NCBI RefSeq assembly: GCF_900141905.1
Contig: NZ_FQZF01000004.1
Span: 124,001-188,000 of the forward strand
Length of the DNA stretch: 64,000 nucleotides
Reading direction: 5' to 3'
Origin: Muricoccus roseus
GTDB lineage: Bacteria; Pseudomonadota; Alphaproteobacteria; Acetobacterales; Acetobacteraceae
Shown here: piece by piece, positions 30,515-38,546 of the stretch
Numbering within the stretch: position 1 is the stretch's first letter
How the letters are laid out: the number at the start of each line of letters is the position of its first letter
Program-made: the position numbers and the translations under genes
The notes under the pieces: model-generated
The model's database searches: none
What the model saw: only the letters and a program-made list of their open reading frames with translations
Told to the model about the DNA's origin: nothing

Positions 30515-31429
30515 TCAGTTCGAAAGTCCTGGTGTCGGCCGCGCGGGGAGGGTGCGCAGGAACACGGCGATCGCCCGGCGGTCCTCGTCCGGCAGTGCTG
30601 CCATGTTCGCCACCACCTCCGCCATCGAGCCGCCGACCTTTCGCAGGTCGGGTGTCTGGCCCGTGGTCAGCACGGTGGCGATGTCCTCGACGGACCAGGC
30701 GCTGATGGCATGGGGCGTGATATTCGGCACGAAGCCGGTGCCTTCCTGGTCCGGCCCGCCGGCAAAGCGTGCGCTCTCTTTCACCGCATAGAGGAGGTTC
30801 CGCGTGGAATGGCACTCCGCGCAATGGGAGAGCGCCTCGACCAGGTAGCGGCCGCGGTTCCAGGCCGGGTCGCGCGCGGGATCCTCCGTGATGGTCGTGC
30901 GATCGAGGAAGAGCAGCTTCCACAGGCCGATGCCGCGGCGGATGGTGAAGGGGAAGGGAAGCTCATGCGGCGGCTGCCGGCCCTCCACGGGCGGCAGGCT
31001 ACGCAGATAGGCCATGAGGTCGCGCAGATCCTCCGCACGCATCCGCGCATAGGCGACATAGGGCAGCGAGGGATAGTAATGCGCGCCGTCCGGTGACACG
31101 CCGGACATCAGCGCGTTCGCCAGGTCGATCCCGCGCCAGCCGCCGATGCCGTCACGCGGATGCGGGGAGATGTTGGGCGGGAAGAAGGTTCCGAAGGGCG
31201 AAGCGAGCGCGAGCCCGCCTCCCAGGCGCAGCCGGTCCGGCTGCCCCGGCGAGGCATGGCAGGAGGCGCATTGCCCGGCCATGAACACGAGGCGCCCGCG
31301 GGCGGCATCGCCATTCTCGAAGCGCGCCGCGTCCTCCTCGCCGAAAGCCGGGCGAGGCGCGGAGAGAAGCCAGAAGGCCCCGCCACCCAGAACCGCAAGG
31401 ATCGCCGCGAGGAGCAGCGCTTTTCGCAA
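30515..31429 (-). CDS. Diheme cytochrome c
   Basis: 304-residue membrane-anchored cytochrome with an N-terminal helix (about 5-24) and two heme domains with CASCH and CAECH. Both carry the SPFGTFFPPNISP / GTGFVPNITP type motif seen in cytochrome subunits of alcohol and gluconate dehydrogenases. A TTG start at 31429 is chosen because AGAGG lies six bases upstream and the resulting LRKALLLAAILAVLGG is a normal anchor; the frame stays open to 31477. It lies convergent to the alcohol dehydrogenase-caa3 unit and could serve another dehydrogenase. Confidence 0.9.
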   Translation of the reverse strand: MRKALLLAAILAVLGGGAFWLLSAPRPAFGEEDAARFENGDAARGRLVFMAGQCASCHASPGQPDRLRLGGGLALASPFGTFFPPNISPHPRDGIGGWRGIDLANALMSGVSPDGAHYYPSLPYVAYARMRAEDLRDLMAYLRSLPPVEGRQPPHELPFPFTIRRGIGLWKLLFLDRTTITEDPARDPAWNRGRYLVEALSHCAECHSTRNLLYAVKESARFAGGPDQEGTGFVPNITPHAISAWSVEDIATVLTTGQTPDLRKVGGSMAEVVANMAALPDEDRRAIAVFLRTLPARPTPGLSN

Positions 31430-31494
31430 GACCGACCTCTTCTCTTCCCCTTCGCGCGCAACGCCCGAGGCGGGCAAACGTCACGCGCGCTGCG

Positions 31495-32733
31495 TCAGGC
31501 GAAGGTCGGAGGGCGGCGCCGGGCCGCGAGGGATTCCAGCACCTGCACCTGCCGCGGCAGGCAGACGCGCCACAGGTCGTAGCGGTCCTCGATCGTGCGG
31601 CGTGCCGCGGCGCGCATCGGCGCGAAGCGCCGCGGATCCGCCAGGACCTCGGCCGTCCGGCGCGCCAGGGCGGTGTGGTCGAACAGGTCGGTCAACAACC
31701 CGTTTTTTCCATCAACGATCACCTCCTGCACCGGTGGCGTCGCGGAGCCGAGGATGAGGGCGCCGCAGGCCATCGCCTCCAGCACGCTCCAGGAGAGGAC
31801 GAAGGGCACGGTCAGGTAGATATGGACGGAGGAGACGCGGAACAGCGCGTGCAGCGCCGGATGCGGGATGCGGCCGAGGAAATGCACCCGCGCGGGGTCG
31901 AGCGGCCCGACCTCGGCCAGCATCGCCTCCCGCCAATTGGCGAAGCCTTCGGGGGAGCGGCCGTAGCGCACCTCGTCGCCCCCCACGATCACCACCCGGG
32001 CCTGCGGGCGCGCCGCCAGCAGGGCGGGCAGGGCGCGCATGAAGGTGGGAAAGCCGCGATAGGGTTCCAGCCCGCGCGCCACATAGGTCACCACCTCGTC
32101 GCCCGGGCGCAGGGTGCTGCCATCGGGCAGGTCGAAGCGTGCGTCCGGGTCCGGGCGGCAGAGCTCGGTGTCGATGCCCTCATGCACGAGGCTGATGCGG
32201 CTGTGGTACCATTCGGGGAAGCGCGCGCGCTGCCAGGCCGTGGGGGCGATGCCCCAGTCGGAGGCGTTCATGGCCGAGACCAGCGGCATGTTCATCGCGC
32301 GCACGCGCACCGCATCCTGGATGGTCGAGGGCTTGCCGGGCTCGTAGCCGACATCCGCGCCCGTCGCGCTGTAGAAGAACTCCGCATAGAGGAGCAGCGC
32401 GGCCTCGGGAAAGACGTCCTTCAGGAAGATCGTGTCGCCCCAGCCGATATGGCTGAACACCACGTCGGGGATGAAGCCGCCGCGCCGCAGGTCCAGCGCA
32501 TGGTGGGCCGCGCGTTCCGCCCGCGCGATGGCGGCATCGGCCGCCCGCGCGCGCCGGGTCACGCCCTCCGCCGGAGGCGGCGGGGGCTCGTAGACGCGCA
32601 GGCTGACGCCTTCCGGCACGGGAAACTGCCGGGCTCCGATGCCCACTACCTGGGTGTCGCGCCGTGCCGCGAGGGCAGGCAGGAGATGCGCGTATTGCCC
32701 CGGAAAGTTCGGGTGAACCAGCAGGACCTTCAT
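31495..32733 (-). CDS. Glycosyltransferase family 4 protein
   Basis: 412-residue GT-B glycosyltransferase. Its N-terminal domain starts MKVLLVHPNFPGQYAHLLPAL. The C-terminal donor-binding domain includes VTYVARGLEPYRGFPTFMRA, ARVVIVGGDE, VHFLGRIPH and the acidic FVLSWSVLEAMACGALILGS segment with the catalytic-type Glu. The donor and acceptor sugars are unknown. It starts 10 bases after the response regulator gene, so it is probably co-transcribed with the two-component pair. Confidence 0.92.
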   Translation of the reverse strand: MKVLLVHPNFPGQYAHLLPALAARRDTQVVGIGARQFPVPEGVSLRVYEPPPPPAEGVTRRARAADAAIARAERAAHHALDLRRGGFIPDVVFSHIGWGDTIFLKDVFPEAALLLYAEFFYSATGADVGYEPGKPSTIQDAVRVRAMNMPLVSAMNASDWGIAPTAWQRARFPEWYHSRISLVHEGIDTELCRPDPDARFDLPDGSTLRPGDEVVTYVARGLEPYRGFPTFMRALPALLAARPQARVVIVGGDEVRYGRSPEGFANWREAMLAEVGPLDPARVHFLGRIPHPALHALFRVSSVHIYLTVPFVLSWSVLEAMACGALILGSATPPVQEVIVDGKNGLLTDLFDHTALARRTAEVLADPRRFAPMRAAARRTIEDRYDLWRVCLPRQVQVLESLAARRRPPTFA

Positions 32734-32742
32734 GAACGGGCG

Positions 32743-33819
32743 CTACGCCTCCGTGGAGCCGATGGCCAGGGGGCTGGCGAGGAAGAGCCGCACGAGATCG
32801 GCCTGCCGGTCCGTCTCGGTCTTCCGGAACAGGTTGCGCAGCGTATAGGCCAGGGTGCTGCGGGACAGGCCGAAGGCCTCCGCGATCTCCTCCAGCCGCT
32901 GTCCCTGGGTCAGCGCGACGGCCAGCCGCGTCTCGGCCGGGGTGAGGCCGTAGAGCCCGGCGATGACATCGGGCGCGAGCTGCGGCTGGCGCTCGGGGTC
33001 GGAGACGAAGAGGGCGATGGCCGCCCCGTCCTCCGCCCGCAGCGGGCAGACCAGCGCCGTCAGCGGGCGGCGCCCGGAGGGGCGGGGCAGGGCCAGCCCC
33101 GCCCCGCCCTTCGCCGCGCCGGACCCCCGGGGGGAGAGGACGGCCTCCACGGCCTCGCGCAGGGCGGCCGTCTGGGCGGCGGCGGCGCCGCGCAGCATGC
33201 CCTCGGGCGAGAGATGCAGCCCCTCCGCCTCGGCCAGCATCGCCCGGCCGGCACGATTGACGAAGCTCACCCGCCGGTCCCCACCCAGCAGGAAGACGCC
33301 CAGCGCCACCCGGTCCAGCGCGGCCGCCGCGGCGCCGGCCGCCCCGTCCGGGGCGGGAAGCGTGGCTTCCGGGGTCCGGGCCAGGGCGCCGAAAGCGGCA
33401 CGGGCCGCCTCCATCTCGGCTGCGGCCTTGCCGCGCATCCGGTCCACTTGGCGCAGCCGGGCGGCGATGGTGGCCAGCATCACATCATAGTCGATCGGCT
33501 TGACGAGGTAGTCGTCCGCCCCGGCCTCTTTCCCCGCCACCATGTCCCGCCGGTCCGCCAGGGCGGTGAGGAACAGGAAGGGTGTGTCCGCCAGGTCCGG
33601 TCGGTCCTCGCGCAGCCGGCGCAGCAGGGCGAAGCCGTCCATGCTCGGCATGTTGATGTCGCAAAGGACGAGGTCCGGCGCCGCCTCGGCGATACGGGCC
33701 AGCGCGGCTTCGCCATTCGGCGCCTCGGCCACGGCATAGCCGGCGGCGCGCAGCTCCTCGGCGATGTCGGCGCGGAGGTCGGCCTCATCCTCGACGCAAA
33801 GGATCAGCCGCTGCCTCAT
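32743..33819 (-). CDS. Response regulator with PAS-like and LuxR-type HTH domains
   Basis: 358 residues: a receiver domain (1-120; acidic pocket Glu10/Asp11, phosphoacceptor Asp54 in LCDINMPSMDG, Lys in YLVKPID), a helical linker, a PAS-like region (about 165-275), and a LuxR-type helix-turn-helix (about 292-345: YGLTPAETRLAVALTQGQ, then IAEAFGLSRSTLAYTLRNLFRKT). It is the cognate partner of the overlapping histidine kinase gene (four-base overlap) and a DNA-binding regulator with unknown targets. Confidence 0.93.
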   Translation of the reverse strand: MRQRLILCVEDEADLRADIAEELRAAGYAVAEAPNGEAALARIAEAAPDLVLCDINMPSMDGFALLRRLREDRPDLADTPFLFLTALADRRDMVAGKEAGADDYLVKPIDYDVMLATIAARLRQVDRMRGKAAAEMEAARAAFGALARTPEATLPAPDGAAGAAAAALDRVALGVFLLGGDRRVSFVNRAGRAMLAEAEGLHLSPEGMLRGAAAAQTAALREAVEAVLSPRGSGAAKGGAGLALPRPSGRRPLTALVCPLRAEDGAAIALFVSDPERQPQLAPDVIAGLYGLTPAETRLAVALTQGQRLEEIAEAFGLSRSTLAYTLRNLFRKTETDRQADLVRLFLASPLAIGSTEA

Positions 33820-35213
33820 GCCGCGACCGGCTCCGTCCGGCCCGCGGGATTCCAGGCCGGGGGCAGCGCAGGGGGGAGGCGCAGGGTGAAGATGGAGCCC
33901 TTGCCCTCCTCGCTGACCACGGTCACGTCGCCGCCGTGCAAGCGGGCCACATGGCGCGCGAAGGCAAGGCCAATGCCCGTGCCGGTCACGCCCTCGGCGG
34001 TGCGGGCGCGGAAGAAGCGGTCGAACACCCGGCCCAGCTCGTCGGCGGGGATGCCGACGCCCTGGTCCACCACCTCCAGCACCGCGCCGCCCCCGGGGCT
34101 GGTGGCGCCGCGCAGCAGCACGGGGGCGCCAGGCGGGGAGTATTTCACCGCGTTGGACACGAGATTGGCCACGGCCTGCTCAACCAGCGTCGGGTCGCAA
34201 TGCAGGCGGGTGGGAAGCCCGTCCAGCTGCTCCTCCAGCAGTGCGCTCGGGGCGAGCTCGCGCTGATGCGCGCAGGCCTCGCGGATCAGCGCCGCGATGT
34301 CGCAATCCCGCGGGTTGAAGTTGATCTCCCCCGCCTCCAGCCGCGCGGCGTTGAGGGTGCTCTCCATCAACCGGGTCAGGCGCCGGGTCGCTTCGCGGAT
34401 CTTGCCCGCGCGTGCCGTGACCTCCTCCGGCGGCATGGCGGTGCCGCGGCGGATCATGCGCTGCGCGCTCGAATCGATGATGGCGAGCGGGGTGCGGAAC
34501 TGGTGCGACACCATGGAGACGAAGGCGCGGTGCAGGCGGCTGACCTCCCGCTCCCGCTCCAGGCTGGCCTCGGCCCGGATCTGTGCCTTGCGCTGCCGGA
34601 ACAGCACCAGCATCAGCAGCATGCCGCTTGCCAGCACGCCGACGACGTAGAGCAGGATCTCGGTCACCGCCCGGCCCCGGGCCTGGCGCAGCATGGCAGC
34701 GTTCCGCTGGTCCTCCAGCAGCACGCGGTTGGCCACCTCGCGCAGGAAGCCGGCGAGCGGATGCAGCGCGGCACGCAGGGCGGCCTCCGTATCCCGGTCG
34801 CCGGGAGCCAGGCTCAACAGCGCCGGCTCCAGCGACGCGATGGCCGCGTGCTGGCGTTCCATGGCCTGGGACAGGCCGGTCTCCCGCACGCGCAGCAGCG
34901 GCCGCCCTTCGAGCAGCACCACCAGCCGGCTTAGCAGCAGGTCGTAGCGCAGCTGCACGGCGGCCTCGTCCGCCTCCGGATCGCCCGCCACCCGGCGGAC
35001 CGCGACGTCGAGGGTCCGCATGGCCTCGAACTGGGCCTGGCTCGCCAGCCAGACCACGCTTTCCCCGGGATGCGGGGTCAGCTGCCGCTCCAGCCGGAGG
35101 AGATGGATGCAGGTGAGGACGAGTGAGACGAAAAAGGCCGTGATGACCGCCCCGGCCCCCAGGGTGGCCAGGAAGCGCCGCTTCCTCGGGAGGTCCGGGG
35201 CAGCCTTGGGCAT
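33816..35213 (-). CDS. Sensor histidine kinase
   Basis: 465 residues: TM1 (about 15-38), a helical periplasmic domain (40-183), TM2 (184-206), HisKA with phosphoacceptor His237 (MVSHQFRTPLAII), and an ATPase domain with N-box NLVSNAVKYSPPG, G1 VVDQGVGIP and G2 GTGIGLAFARH. The periplasmic region has no recognised ligand fold. The neighbouring upstream gene encodes a periplasmic SUOX-fold protein that overlaps by one base, making that protein a candidate sensing partner. Confidence 0.95.
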   Translation of the reverse strand: MPKAAPDLPRKRRFLATLGAGAVITAFFVSLVLTCIHLLRLERQLTPHPGESVVWLASQAQFEAMRTLDVAVRRVAGDPEADEAAVQLRYDLLLSRLVVLLEGRPLLRVRETGLSQAMERQHAAIASLEPALLSLAPGDRDTEAALRAALHPLAGFLREVANRVLLEDQRNAAMLRQARGRAVTEILLYVVGVLASGMLLMLVLFRQRKAQIRAEASLEREREVSRLHRAFVSMVSHQFRTPLAIIDSSAQRMIRRGTAMPPEEVTARAGKIREATRRLTRLMESTLNAARLEAGEINFNPRDCDIAALIREACAHQRELAPSALLEEQLDGLPTRLHCDPTLVEQAVANLVSNAVKYSPPGAPVLLRGATSPGGGAVLEVVDQGVGIPADELGRVFDRFFRARTAEGVTGTGIGLAFARHVARLHGGDVTVVSEEGKGSIFTLRLPPALPPAWNPAGRTEPVAA

Positions 35214-35734
35214 CAGCGCACCTGCAGGGTCCTGAGCTGCCAGATCCAGCGGCTGTCATACAGGCTGTTCCGAAGCTCCGGATGCCGGTCCCGCGGATAG
35301 ACCACCCAGACCGGCCCCTTGTTCCGCACCGTCAGCACCTGCCCATCCATCCGCATCGCCAGGATGACGTCGTAATCCTGGAAATCCTTGAGGGGAATTT
35401 CGATTGTGTAGTCGTTCAGCGCCACGGCCGTCACGCGCTCGCCTTCCGCTCCCGCCGCGGCCAGCACGTCGCGCACCAGCGGGCCCTCGAAGCGGCGCAC
35501 GCCCGTGGTCCAGTTGGTCGCGGTGTCGAGGCGGTGGCGCGGCAGGGCCTCCAGCATCACGCGGTCGAAATCGGCCTGGGCGCCGCGATTGGGCCGGGAG
35601 AGGCGGCCGGTCACGCTCAGCAGAACGGGCCCGATCGGCGCCGCCAAGCGTGAATCCGCGCGCGCCGGGGCGGCGAGAAGCAGCCCAAAGGCGACGCGAC
35701 GGGAAAAAGGCGGCGGGCGGCGGGCGTCTGGCAT
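35213..35734 (-). CDS. Periplasmic SUOX-fold (molybdopterin-oxidoreductase-like) protein without cysteine
   Basis: 173 residues with a signal peptide (about 1-27, ending APARADS). The remainder resembles the sulfite-oxidase-like molybdopterin-binding fold: FEGPLVRDVLAAAG, VTAVALNDYTIEIPLKDF, ILAMRMDGQVL and VWVVYPRD. The protein contains no cysteine at all, so the cysteinyl molybdenum ligand of the family is missing and catalysis is unlikely. The ATG at 35734 fits the signal peptide. It is the first gene of the operon with the sensor kinase. Confidence 0.8.
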   Translation of the reverse strand: MPDARRPPPFSRRVAFGLLLAAPARADSRLAAPIGPVLLSVTGRLSRPNRGAQADFDRVMLEALPRHRLDTATNWTTGVRRFEGPLVRDVLAAAGAEGERVTAVALNDYTIEIPLKDFQDYDVILAMRMDGQVLTVRNKGPVWVVYPRDRHPELRNSLYDSRWIWQLRTLQVR

Positions 35735-35985
35735 CGGAAGGGCTCGGGGTTCCGGTGGCCGGGCCGGGGGGCGGCGGGGATCCTCCGCGACGGGCGCTCG
35801 GCGGGCGCCGGATCGTCGGGCCGGAGGCCGCTTCCGATACCGCGAGGACGTTTCCGAGTCGATCCTAGCATGGCGGCGCCCGGTCAACGTCACCCGCGAT
35901 ATCGCCGCGGGTGCGGGTCGCGCCCTGACGCGCGGCGGCCAAAGGAGCGGCGCCCCGGCCTTTCCGGGCCGGGGCGCCGGAGGCG
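35735..35985. other. Intergenic region ahead of the two-component operon
   Basis: No gene is seen. It carries the promoter side of the SUOX-fold/kinase operon and the terminator of the SGNH hydrolase gene (35949-35978). No convincing promoter could be read in this very GC-rich stretch. Confidence 0.5.
35949..35978 (-). terminator. Strong hairpin downstream of the SGNH hydrolase gene
   Basis: Perfect 12-bp stem (arms GGCGCCCCGGCC and GGCCGGGGCGCC) with a six-base loop, 8 bases past the stop codon. A probable transcription terminator, though no clear T-run follows. Confidence 0.75.
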
Positions 35986-37350
35986 CTACGGTCGGGCCAG
36001 GCCGGGCAGCAACGCCGCCGGGTCGATCGCCATGGCCATGGCGAGATAGCCGGCGCGGTTCGGGTGCAGCTTGTCGCCCGGGCCGCCCACCGTGCTGTCC
36101 GGCACGAATTCCGGCCGCATCCCGCCCGTGGTCGGGTCCAGGATGGCGGGGTCGAAGTCGATTACGCCGTCGAAGGTGCCGCCGCCGCGGATGAAGTCGT
36201 TCAGCGCGCGGCGCTTCTGGTCCTGCTCGGGGAAGCCATGGGCCGCACTCGTGCTGCCCAGCGCCGTCACCACCGTGGCCCCATACACCCGGATGCCCGG
36301 CCGCTTCTCCCGCAGCAGGGCCACGCCGCGGCGCATCCCCTCAGTCACCGCCTCGACTGTCGCATTGCCGTTGCGGGAGAAGTCGTTGGTGCCCTCAAGC
36401 CAGACAAAGCTGGTCACGCCCGAGAGGTTCAGCACGTCCCGCTCCAGGCGCTGCAAGGCCGCCGGGCCGCCGGGGAAGGGCCGCTGCGGGCCATATTCCG
36501 CCGGCCCCACCACCTGGTTGCCACCGATCCCCGCATTCACCACCGCCACCCGGTTCGGGAAGGCGGCGTGGAGGCGCCGTTGCAGCACGTCGGGCCAGCG
36601 GTCGTCGCCATTCATCGTGCTGGCCGTGCCATCGGTGATCGAATCCCCGAAGCAGACCACCACGGGCGTGCCGGCGGGCATCATCATGTCCACCGCATCC
36701 AGGAAGAACCAGGAGGCGGTGGGGTTGGGGAAGGAGGCCTCTCCCTCCTCCATGCCCTTCGCCCCGGCCCCGGGCGCGGTGACATAGGAGGTCTGCAGGG
36801 CCTTCGCGTGCCAGGTCATCGGCCCGCTTTCCCCCGCCACATGGAAGGAGACGGCCAGCTTGCGCCCGGCGAGCAGCGGGGGCGCTCCCTCGGCGAAGGG
36901 CAGCGCGACCGCATCGCTCCACGCATCGCCGCCCGGCGGGATGGTCACGCCGGCTTGGCCACCGAAACGCACGGGCTGGTTGGTGCCGGGCAGCACCGTG
37001 GCGCCCCCGTGCTGGAGGCCGACGAAGACGCCATCCAGTACGAGCGGGCGCGTGCCGAAGGCGTTGGAGAAGCGCAGCCGCGCCTGCCGGCCCCAGACGG
37101 TGGGGCGAAGGATCAGGCGAAGGGACTGGTCCCGTGCCCCCGCCTCGGGTGAGGGGAAGGCGAAGCTCTGGTTCGGCTGGGCGGAAGGATTGCCGATGGG
37201 ATAGGGGCCCTGGACGGAAGCCGCCCAGCTGGTGACCCAGGCCTCGCCTCCGCCCGGGTTGGATCCCTGGGCACCGGCCCCGCCGGGAAGGCTGGCCGCA
37301 ACGGCGATCATGGCGCCGAGCGCGCGGCGCGGCACGGTGAGATCCGACAT
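35986..37350 (-). CDS. Secreted SGNH/GDSL hydrolase
   Basis: 454-residue secreted esterase/lipase-type enzyme. It has a signal peptide (about 1-28), a beta-rich N-terminal half, and the SGNH catalytic blocks: CFGDSITDG (Ser nucleophile), NAGIGGNQV (Gly), LEGTNDFSR (Asn) and DKLHPNRAGY (Asp/His). The substrate is unknown; family members deacylate polysaccharides or lipids. The ATG at 37350 has an AGGAAA site. Confidence 0.92.
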   Translation of the reverse strand: MSDLTVPRRALGAMIAVAASLPGGAGAQGSNPGGGEAWVTSWAASVQGPYPIGNPSAQPNQSFAFPSPEAGARDQSLRLILRPTVWGRQARLRFSNAFGTRPLVLDGVFVGLQHGGATVLPGTNQPVRFGGQAGVTIPPGGDAWSDAVALPFAEGAPPLLAGRKLAVSFHVAGESGPMTWHAKALQTSYVTAPGAGAKGMEEGEASFPNPTASWFFLDAVDMMMPAGTPVVVCFGDSITDGTASTMNGDDRWPDVLQRRLHAAFPNRVAVVNAGIGGNQVVGPAEYGPQRPFPGGPAALQRLERDVLNLSGVTSFVWLEGTNDFSRNGNATVEAVTEGMRRGVALLREKRPGIRVYGATVVTALGSTSAAHGFPEQDQKRRALNDFIRGGGTFDGVIDFDPAILDPTTGGMRPEFVPDSTVGGPGDKLHPNRAGYLAMAMAIDPAALLPGLARP

Positions 37351-37440
37351 GGCGTTTCCTCTTCGCGGCCCGCCTTCATCCGGGGCCGTCGGAGAAGGCT
37401 CGCATGTGGGCCGCCGCAGCGGCAATCCGTCAGGCGTGGG

Positions 37441-38544
37441 TCAGAGACTGCACCAGAAGCTGCCCTCGAGCGGCACGGCCGCGAAGCGGCGGTTGCACTC
37501 GTCCAGCCCCTGCTCCGGCGCCAGGCCGGCCGCGGCCGAGGGGTGCAGCCAGCGCGCCAGCATCTCCAGCGCCAGCACATGCAGCGGCGTCTCGTTGAAG
37601 CCGTGCCAAATGCCATGGGCCCGGCCCTGCCGCACCGCCTCCAGCCCCGAGAGCCCGGGGCGGGCGAGGACGCGCGCGAGGCTCCGCTGGGCCGCCGCCG
37701 GATCCACCCCGCTGCCCAGGGCGACGCCGCCCCTTTCGTTGTAGACGCCGCCCGTGGCGAGATAGACCTCGGGCGGCCGGGTCAGCACATGTTCCAGGCT
37801 CATCTCGCCCAACGCGCCCGGCAGGATCTCCGCGGCCATGTTGCGGCCGCCGGCGAAGGCGATCATCTCGGCGAAGCTGCCGCGGGCGATGGTCATGCAG
37901 CAGCCCTCGCGCCCGCCGGCATGGTTGTGCAGCAGCACGCGCGGGCGCTCGGGCACGATGCCCACCAGCGCCGCCACGCGGTCCCGCCGCGTGGCGTAGA
38001 ATTCGGAAAGGGCGGCGGCCTGCGCCTCTCGCCCGAGCAGCGCGCCGAGCAGGCGGATGCTGGGCAGCGTGTCGCGCAGCGGGTCGGCCGCGATGTCCAC
38101 CACCGCTGCGGGCACGCCAGCGCCTTCCAGTACCGAAAGCACCATGGCCATTCCGGCGCTGGCGCCGGTGCCCGGGCGCGGCAGCAGGACGAGGTCGGGG
38201 GAGAGGACGAGGAGCCGTTCCAGAGCCGGCCCCTCCTCCAGCCGGCGCGGAAGGAGCGGCACGGCGTCGATGGTGGGAAAGCGGCGGCGCCAGGGAGGCA
38301 TCTCCCCGGGCTGGGCGGCCGGCATGTCCTCGGCCCAGCCAGCCAGAAGCGAGACCGGGTCCGGGTGCAGCAAGCCGAGGAGATTCAGCTGCCGGCCATG
38401 CGCCAGCACCACCCGGCGGGGCGAGCGCGGGAGCCGCACGCGCCGCCCAAGCAGGTCCTGCGCCGCGACCTCCTCCTCCGCCCGCACCGCCGGGGCGGCG
38501 AGGAGCGCGGGCAGAGCGGCAAGCAGGCTGCGGCGGCTGGCCAT
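37441..38544 (-). CDS. Periplasmic binding protein for iron-siderophore or cobalamin (FecB/BtuF-like)
   Basis: 367 residues, with an N-terminal export signal carrying paired arginines (MASRRSLLAALPALLAAPAVRA) and a class III binding-protein fold: RVVLAHGRQLNLLGLLHP, LVLSPDLVLLPRP, then a long helix and MIAFAGGRNMAAEI. It lies directly downstream of the TonB receptor, its ATG starting two bases after the receptor stop codon, so the pair probably brings one metal chelate across the outer membrane and periplasm. No ABC permease or ATPase for it lies nearby. Confidence 0.85.
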   Translation of the reverse strand: MASRRSLLAALPALLAAPAVRAEEEVAAQDLLGRRVRLPRSPRRVVLAHGRQLNLLGLLHPDPVSLLAGWAEDMPAAQPGEMPPWRRRFPTIDAVPLLPRRLEEGPALERLLVLSPDLVLLPRPGTGASAGMAMVLSVLEGAGVPAAVVDIAADPLRDTLPSIRLLGALLGREAQAAALSEFYATRRDRVAALVGIVPERPRVLLHNHAGGREGCCMTIARGSFAEMIAFAGGRNMAAEILPGALGEMSLEHVLTRPPEVYLATGGVYNERGGVALGSGVDPAAAQRSLARVLARPGLSGLEAVRQGRAHGIWHGFNETPLHVLALEMLARWLHPSAAAGLAPEQGLDECNRRFAAVPLEGSFWCSL

Positions 38545-38546
38545 CA

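Noticed and set aside
31675-34266. Very long open frame (over 860 codons) on the plus strand opposite the glycosyltransferase and response regulator
   Set aside because: It is composition-driven: the coding strand's high GC at third positions suppresses stops opposite. It has low-complexity His/Arg/Gly/Ala content, no domain, and both opposite genes have clear motifs.
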